DNA of 64,000 bases from Molanna angustata (Eukaryota > Arthropoda > Insecta > Trichoptera > Molannidae), in assembly GCA_963576475.1 (NCBI GenBank), contig OY754969.1:29239388-29303387 (forward strand). The letters are read 5' to 3'. Below are positions 58,018-64,000 of the stretch, piece by piece. The position numbers and the translations under genes were made by a program. Numbering within the stretch: position 1 is the first letter of the stretch; each line of letters begins with the position of its first letter. The notes under the pieces are model-generated. The model had not been told where the DNA came from, ran no database searches, and saw only the letters and a list, made by a program, of their open reading frames with translations.

Positions 58018-58368
58018 ATGTCAATTTATAATTTACGCATTGATCTAATTCTTTTGATCGCCGTTAAAAAATGTTTTAAATATATTTATCTAGATAATAA
58101 AGATGTAGCATTGGTTATACTAACGATAGTAGCAGATTGTCATCCTGTAGGTATCCGTGTTGATCCTATTGTTTTCACAGGAAGTCATATTCCATGTCTA
58201 TGTTATATTCAGAATAATGGTGGTATCAGAACAATGCAGTTGTTCAAGGGTGGTGAAGATTTAATCGACCTCATCCTGAAGGAAAATGTTCATTATGGAA
58301 ATACTCGAACAATCCCCAAAATGCACTCAAAATACAAACCTGCACCCAATTTTCAGACACAAATATGA
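58018..58368 (+). CDS. Hypothetical protein fragment, possibly armadillo-repeat-like
   Basis: An open frame of 116 codons from an ATG at 58018, and open further upstream. It is one of the longer frames not explained by a repeat. Predicted helices include LILLIAVKKCFKYIYL and NKDVALVILTIVADC, with NNGGIRTMQLFKGGEDLIDL later; this alternation of leucine-rich helices and a GGI turn is weakly reminiscent of armadillo/HEAT repeats. I do not recognise the gene. No splice sites, poly(A) signal or repeat partner decide whether it is a real exon, a retropseudogene or chance. Confidence 0.3.
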   Translation: MSIYNLRIDLILLIAVKKCFKYIYLDNKDVALVILTIVADCHPVGIRVDPIVFTGSHIPCLCYIQNNGGIRTMQLFKGGEDLIDLILKENVHYGNTRTIPKMHSKYKPAPNFQTQI

Positions 58369-58369
58369 A

Positions 58370-59880
58370 AAAAGATATATTTCAAATTTTAATTCATTTT
58401 ATTTTTTTTATTTTTTTAAAGGGTACATCGACAGACATCCAGCTTACAATTTTCATAAAACGATAATAATATTATTTATTATTATGAGTGCTGAACGTCC
58501 AATTATGGATGCACACAAAATTACATGAGCTCTTATTCAATCGCACACGTAAGTTACACAAGTAAGGGTTACAAAAATTAGATGAAATTCGGTTACAAAA
58601 GTTAAGTAAAAAAAGAAGAAAAAAAAATAGTTACATAATTTAAAAAAAAGTTGTAGAAGTTACATAAGTAGAAGTAAAAAATAGGTAAATAAGAAGTTAA
58701 AAAAAGTTACATAAGTTAGATAAAAGACAATAATTTCAAACTGATTGCAATCAAATAGCGTATATAAATAGCACTGAGACTCTTTAAAACAACACGCGCG
58801 AGATTCATATTCTTGTATTCCTAATGTTTATTATGATAATATACTACAATTACTATGGGGTGGTGTGGTTCAATCAACTGGATACAAAATTTATACTGGT
58901 TGACTTCATTAAATTTACAAATAAAATAAACAATACAAATATTCATTCTTAATTTTCTTAAAAGTATTTCATTTAATATCCCAAATATTACTTTGTTTAT
59001 CTTATGTCTTGAAATATTAATAGATTTAATTTTTCAATATGTTTTCCAAAATACGATGTTAAAAAAAACATTGAAGACAAATTCACATAAAGATATAATT
59101 ATTATTTTAAATAATTATGAGGATAAAATAATGTTTTAATTAGCATTTGTTGATAATTCTTTGTTTTTTTTGTGTTTGTATTTGATTCTAAGGATAGATT
59201 TGATTGCTTCTATTTTATATTTAATAATGAAAATATATTGCATGAAATGTGTATATATCAGCAAATAATAGATACTTACCATTAGTTTATCAGTAACAAT
59301 GAAGTGTAATAAGATGCTACAAGATGACAGCTAATAAAGCTTCAGCGAACAAAGAACAAAATGTCCGTCGTACAAATTCCATATTTAATGAGAAGGACTC
59401 GGGCATTAAATTTATTATCAACTAAATTGTTGAAGACATCTTACGGTGAAAAGTCTCAATAAGTAAAAGGAAAACCTTTGACAATAATTGTATTAAATCT
59501 TCTCTAGTAAAAAAGTCAAAGGTGTGACAAACGTATTATTGGCTTTTATTATTTGTTCTGGCAAAAGCCACCTCGATTCTCGTAAATATAGTTAGTTGTA
59601 AAGTAATAAATTCTTTATTATTTATGGAAAAGATCTGAGTAAATAAACGCAAAGGATGTATCACTATCACAAACGAGACGAGTAGTACATACTAAAAAAT
59701 CATTATATTTAATGTTTTATACTTAAACATCATTTCACTATTTTATACCTTGAGCATTGGCGCGTTTCGCGCTATACGAAAATCGATTTCGATCGAATCG
59801 ATACAATTTTATAATATTGGTAAAAATTAATATATTTTTCAAACACTTTTTGTACAAACATGTAATATTGCATTGTATAA
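58370..59880. other. AT-rich DNA, nothing recognised
   Basis: 58560-58735 is a low-complexity purine-rich stretch of GTTACA/AAGTTA words. Nothing else stands out. Confidence 0.4.
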
Positions 59881-59884
59881 ATGG

Positions 59885-60470
59885 CGGATTATACAAATAG
59901 GGGCGTCGGAAGCAATGCTTTCTTCCAGTCCCATCTCAGAAAAAAGTTACATGAACAAATTAAGATTCGGCATAATATACGAGATAACAGTTTATTTAAT
60001 TTGAAAACACTTATAACTACATTTAACCAATAACAACACAACGAAAGGAAAAGGATAGGATTAGAAGCGATCAAAAGGGATGGTGTTTAGATTGGGATGT
60101 ACGTTGGTTAAGGAATAGAGAGAAAGAGTGAGCGTTTAAGGCAAGATTTGAAGTTAGAAAAGTGATGGGGCAGTTCTAATGTCCAATGCTAAATTGTTCC
60201 ATAACCGGTCAGCATGAATGGTAAAGGAAGATGAATTATTATATCCAGTAACGTGAGGTGGGATTGCGAGGGTTCTTTCCTCTCTAGATCGAAGTGGGAG
60301 TCCGTAAGAGGCCAGCGGAAGGAATCATTCTCTCAGGTATGAGGTGGCATTCCGATTGTTTAATACATTAAACAGGAGACAGAGTGTGTGCTAATCTCGG
60401 CGCAGATGGATGAGAAGCCATTTAAGTTGCTAGCGAAGATGCGATATATTGCGGAGATTAAATATGAATT
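59885..60470 (-). pseudogene. LINE C-terminal remnant with 3' UTR
   Basis: Minus-strand frame around 60370-60160 reads LFNVLNNRNATSYLRE, then ERTLAIPPHVTGYNNSSSFT, IHADRLWNNLALDIRTAPS. This is the usual end of LINE RT proteins (R...LWNxLP...). A shift follows and the 3' UTR ends near 59885. It is cut on its 5' side by the Helitron B insertion at 60480. Confidence 0.7.
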
Positions 60471-60479
60471 TAATAAATA

Positions 60480-62123
60480 TCTATATTATAAATTTGAATG
60501 TTTGTATGTATCTATGTATGTATGTGTTGAATGCGCTCCTAAACCGCTCATCCGATTGCGATGAAACTTTGGTGAACTGTCGAGAGTATACCAAGGATGG
60601 TTTCTGGATCAAAATTTTTTTTCTTCTTCTTCTTCTTCATCGAGTATTAGGTCATTTTACCTATGAAGATGGACTATCCTGGGAACCGTTCATCCGATTG
60701 CAATTAAACTTAGGTGAATTATCGAACGTATGCCCGGGATGATTTCTGGATTTAAAAATTTTTCTTGTTCTTCTTCTTCATCGGGTATCAGGTCATTTTA
60801 CATATGAAGGTGGACTATCCTGAGAACCGTTCATCCGATTGCAATGAAACTTTGGTGAATTGTCGAGCGTATGATCTGGATAGTTTCTGGATTAAAAAAT
60901 TTTTCTTCTTCTTCTTCTTCATCGGGTATCAGGTCATTTTACCTATGAAGGTGGACTATCCTGGGAACCGTTCATTCAATTTCAATGAAACTTTGATGAA
61001 TTGTCGAGTGTATGCCCGGGATGGTTTCTGGATTAAAAAAATTTTCTTCTTCTTCTTCTTCATCGGGTATCAGGTCATTTTACCGATGAAGGTGGACTAT
61101 CCTGGGAACCGTTCATTCAATTTCAATGAAACTTTGATGAATTGTCGAGCGTATGACAGGGACCTACTGAAGGGACGGGAGGTAATGAAGGGACGGGAGG
61201 TAATGAAGGGACGGGAGGTAATGAAGGGACGGGAGGTAATGAAGGGACGGGAGGTAATGAAGGGACGGGAGCAACCGAAGGGACGGGAGTAACCGAAGGG
61301 ACGGGAGTAACCGAAGGGACGGGAGTAACCGAAGGGACGGGAGTAACCGAAAGGACGGGAGTAACCGAAGGGACGGGAGTAACCGAAGGGACGGGAGTAA
61401 CCGAAGGGACGGGAGTAACCGAAGGGACGGGAGTAACCGAAGGGACGGGAGTAACCGAAGGGACGGGAGTAACCGAAGGGACGGGAGTAACCGAAGGGAC
61501 GGGAGTAACCGAAGGGACGGGAGTAACCGAAGGGACGGGAGTAACCGAAGGGACGGGAGTAACCGAAGGGACGGGAGTAACCGAAGGGACGGGAGTAACC
61601 GAAGGGACGGGAGTAACCGAAGGGACGGGAGTAACCGAAGGGACGGGAGTAACCGAAGGGACGGGAGTAACCGAAGGGACGGGAGTAACCGAAGGGACGG
61701 GAGTAACCGAAGGGACGGGAGTAACCGAAGGGACGGGAGTAACCGAAGGGACGGGAGTAACCGAAGGGACGGGAGTAACCGAAGGGACGGGAGTAACCGA
61801 AGGGACGGGAGTAACGGAAGGGACGGGAGTAACGGAAGGAACGGGAGTAACCGAAGGGACGGGAGTAACCGAAGGGACGGGAGTAACCGAAGGGACGGGA
61901 GGTACTGAAGGGACGGGAGGTACTGAAGGGACGGAAGGTACTGAAGGGACGGAAGGTACTGAAGGGACGGAAGGTACTGAAGGGACGGAAGGTACTGAAG
62001 GGACGGAAGGTACTGAAGGGACGGGAAGGGATGGGAGGTATTGAAGAGTCTGAAGCGACGGGTGGTTATGGAGGACAATTTTTAATTATACAGGCAATAC
62101 GAAGTTTGCCGGGTGTTCACTAG
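60480..62123 (+). mobile_element. Helitron B, first unit of a head-to-tail pair
   Basis: It begins, after A, with TCTATATTATAAATTTGAAT and ends with the hairpin GGCAATACGAAGTTTGCC and GGGTGTTCACTAG, the TC...hairpin-CTAG structure of Helitrons. CTAG is followed at once by the TC of a second unit (62124). The interior has five 140-bp repeats (CCGTTCATCCGATTGCAATG, AACTTTGGTGAATTGTCGAG, a CTTCTTCTT run and GGACTATCCTGGGAA), then the 18-bp minisatellite. No Rep/helicase, so it is non-autonomous. The plus-strand open frames here are repeat products. Confidence 0.85.
61169..62048. repeat. 18-bp minisatellite, about 48 units
   Basis: The array is in three blocks: GAAGGGACGGGAGGTAAT, then a long block of GAAGGGACGGGAGTAACC, then GAAGGGACGGAAGGTACT. 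Because 18 is divisible by 3, every frame without a stop in the unit stays open. The 304-codon minus frame (repeating LPSLRL) is therefore expected and is not evidence for a gene. Confidence 0.95.
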
Positions 62124-62869
62124 TCTATATTATAATTTTGAATGTTTGTATGTATCTATGTATGTATCTATGTATGTGTTGAATGCGCTCCTAAACCGTT
62201 CATCCGATTGCGATGAAACTTTGGTGAACTGTCGAGAGTATACCAGGGATGGTTTCTGGATCAAAAAATTTTTCTTCTTCTTCTTCTTCATCGAGTATTA
62301 GGTATATTTTACCTATGAAGATGGACTATCCTGGGAACCGTTCATCCGATTGCAATGAAACTTTGGTGAATTATCGAACGTATGCCCGGGATGATTTCTG
62401 AATTTAAAAAAATTTCTTCTTCTTCTTTTTCATCGGGTATCCGGTCATTTTACCTATGAAGGTGGACTATCCTGAGAACCGTTCATCCGATTGCAATGAA
62501 ACTTTGATGAATTGTCGAGTGTATGACCGGGATGGTTTCTGGATTAAAAAAAATCTTCTTCTTCTTCATCGGGTATCAGGTCATTTTACCGATGAAGGTG
62601 GACTATCCTGAGAACCGTTCATCCGATTGCAATGAAACATTGGTGAATTGTCGAGTGTATGACCGGGATGGTTTCTGGATTAAAAAAAATCTTCTTCTTT
62701 TTCTTCTTCTTCATCGGGTATCAGGTCATTTTACCGATGAAGGTGGACTATCCTGGGAACCGTTCATTCAATTTCAATGAAACTTTGATGAATTGTCGAG
62801 TATATGACCGGTATGGTTTCTGGATTAAAAAAAAAATCTTCTTCTTCTTCATCGGGTATCAGGTCATTT
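62124..62869 (+). mobile_element. Helitron B, second unit, cut by a LINE
   Basis: It starts TCTATATTATAATTTTGAAT directly after the first unit's CTAG and carries five 140-bp repeats (anchors near 62198, 62339, 62479, 62619, 62760). It stops in GGTCATTTT, where the poly(T) of a minus-strand LINE begins. Its remainder should lie beyond the right edge. Confidence 0.85.
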
Positions 62870-64000
62870 TTTTTTTTTTTTTTTTTTATTTTATTTGAAA
62901 AAATGGGCAACGTACAATAATATTTTTTTAAACAAATATAACATAAGTAATTGTAAGCAACATAAGTAATTGTAACTTAATCAGCCCACCTTTGATTTCA
63001 TGGTGCATTGTACTCACTACTGGTAATAAAAAAAAAAATATTATTCCTGTCTAACGTGGCTCCTGAAAAGAGTCCTGGACATACAGAATATGTCCACGGA
63101 CCTGATCTTTTCCAAATTATTATACGTGGTAAGGCATCGGTACAGTGGCGAATTTTGAGCGGCATTAGTGTTTTTTTTGTCTAAAAAGAACGTTGAGGTG
63201 TGTCTTGTTCGTCTGTTTGGTATGTTGAAGTTAATAATTTTCAGAAGGTCTGTACAGTCAATATTGAAGTTTATTATGTCATAAAGGTACATTAAGTCTG
63301 AGGTCCTTCGTCTTGTCTGTAAAGTCTGCAATTCATGTTTGTAGTTATTACCAAATTTGTACTTCATATGTTTCAAAAAAATTTGTTGTATTCGTTCTAT
63401 ATTGTTAATATAAATATTATATTGTGGATTCCAGATGACTGATGCATGTTCCAATTGACTTCTAACAATTGTGTTATATAGTAAGATAAATGTTTTCACT
63501 TGTGTGAATGGTTTGCATACTCTCATCAGGAATCCCAACATTTTATAAGCTTTCAGTGTAATTGTGTCAATGTGTTTGTCAAATAAAAGTTTACTGTCCT
63601 GTTTTATACCTAAGTCTCTACAGTCTGATTTCTTATCAATCGCCTCCCTATTGATTGTGTATGTGTATTGTATTGTACTCTTTTTCCTAGAGAATGTAAT
63701 GGAGTGACATTTTTTTACATTTAGTAACAGCTTATTCGAGACACAATAAGAAGTTAGTCTATCAAGGTCAAGTTGCAAGTCCTCACAGTCAGTAATGTCT
63801 ATAACAGTTTTGTAGATTTTCATATCGTCAGCGTATAATATGTAATTACTGTTCCTGAAGCATAATCCAATGTCATGTATGTAAATATTAAATAAGAGAG
63901 GCCCCAAATGGGAACCTTGAGGTACACCCGATGGCACCTGTGTTGCAGACGATAGATGACCACCGTACTCTACTATTTGGCTTCTATTAATAAGGTATGA
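62870..64000 (-). mobile_element. LINE (CR1/Jockey group), 3' part, runs off the window
   Basis: The 3' end is a poly(A) of about 20 (T run on the plus strand) in the middle of Helitron B. About 150 bp of 3' UTR precedes the ORF2 stop at 63041. The 5' part is outside the window. Confidence 0.85.
63041..64000 (-). CDS. LINE ORF2, reverse transcriptase part, open at the window edge
   Basis: The frame is open without a stop from the right edge to 63041, at least 319 codons. It reads SYLINRSQIVEYGG, SGVPQGSHLGPLLFNIYIHD, catalytic YADD (in NYILYADDMKIYK), CRDLGIKQDSKLLFDKHID, a VRSQLEHASVIWNPQYNIYI block and a Cys-containing end at RSHVRQE. This is palm plus thumb and C-terminal region of a CR1/Jockey-group RT; the endonuclease and fingers would be upstream. 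No damage is visible in the part seen, so the copy may be young. It belongs to a different family from the 14-kb element: the proteins differ widely outside the core motifs. Confidence 0.88.
   Translation of the reverse strand, partial: SYLINRSQIVEYGGHLSSATQVPSGVPQGSHLGPLLFNIYIHDIGLCFRNSNYILYADDMKIYKTVIDITDCEDLQLDLDRLTSYCVSNKLLLNVKKCHSITFSRKKSTIQYTYTINREAIDKKSDCRDLGIKQDSKLLFDKHIDTITLKAYKMLGFLMRVCKPFTQVKTFILLYNTIVRSQLEHASVIWNPQYNIYINNIERIQQIFLKHMKYKFGNNYKHELQTLQTRRRTSDLMYLYDIINFNIDCTDLLKIINFNIPNRRTRHTSTFFLDKKNTNAAQNSPLYRCLTTYNNLEKIRSVDIFCMSRTLFRSHVRQE

Noticed and set aside
61164..62078. 304-codon minus-strand frame of repeated LPSLRL
   Set aside because: It is the translation of an 18-bp minisatellite; unit length divisible by three keeps the frame open without selection.
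60449..62898. Chain of plus-strand frames with repeating VILPMKVDYPGNRSF-type words
   Set aside because: They come from the 140-bp tandem repeats of Helitron B; no start context, and the run of K/F residues is translated poly-pyrimidine.

Overview
This window looks like a stretch of insect, most likely lepidopteran (moth or butterfly), nuclear DNA. It is strongly AT-rich, has long stretches without genes, and is packed with layered transposable elements: LINEs, RTE-type tails, tRNA-derived SINEs, fold-back MITEs and Helitrons. GTAGGTACCTAC-type words, common in Lepidoptera, are scattered through it. The order is an inference; no lineage-diagnostic gene was tested.

I recognise only one host gene. 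Two minus-strand exons, 28052-27949 and 20518-20451, splice in frame and encode part of the extracellular N-terminal domain of a Cys-loop ligand-gated chloride channel of the LCCH3 (GABA-receptor beta-like) type. They are separated by an intron of about 7.4 kb. The signal-peptide exon should lie to the right and the rest of the receptor to the left, so much or all of the window is probably intronic to LCCH3. Neither was found inside the window.

Layout. 0-8 kb: RTE and SINE remnants, one RTE copy carrying a nested LINE end and a GC-rich MITE. 8.7-9.9 kb: an internally deleted pogo-like DNA transposon with TA target duplication. 13.7-18.7 kb: a nearly complete LINE with intact ORF2 and an ORF1 broken by one stop, inserted into a repeat (family F1). 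19-30 kb: the LCCH3 exons among fold-back MITEs, an inverted RTE insertion, a perfect 105-bp-arm palindrome and a long AAAT microsatellite. 33.1-38.4 kb: two head-to-tail Helitron copies. 38.8-39.9 kb: a LINE remnant split by a SINE. 41-57 kb: more repeats, a GC-richer island and mostly featureless DNA. 60.5-62.9 kb: a second head-to-tail Helitron pair with an 18-bp minisatellite, cut by a LINE that runs off the right edge.

The strongest unusual signals are: two separate Helitron dimers with the exact junction CTAG|TC; the perfect palindrome; three repeat families (F1, F2, F4) ending in hairpins that I cannot assign to a known class; F2 carrying an RTE 3' tail as a fixed internal part; and a conserved word (GGGTTGTGGCC) shared by F1, F2 and one Helitron. 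No prokaryotic-style system, CRISPR array or operon is present.
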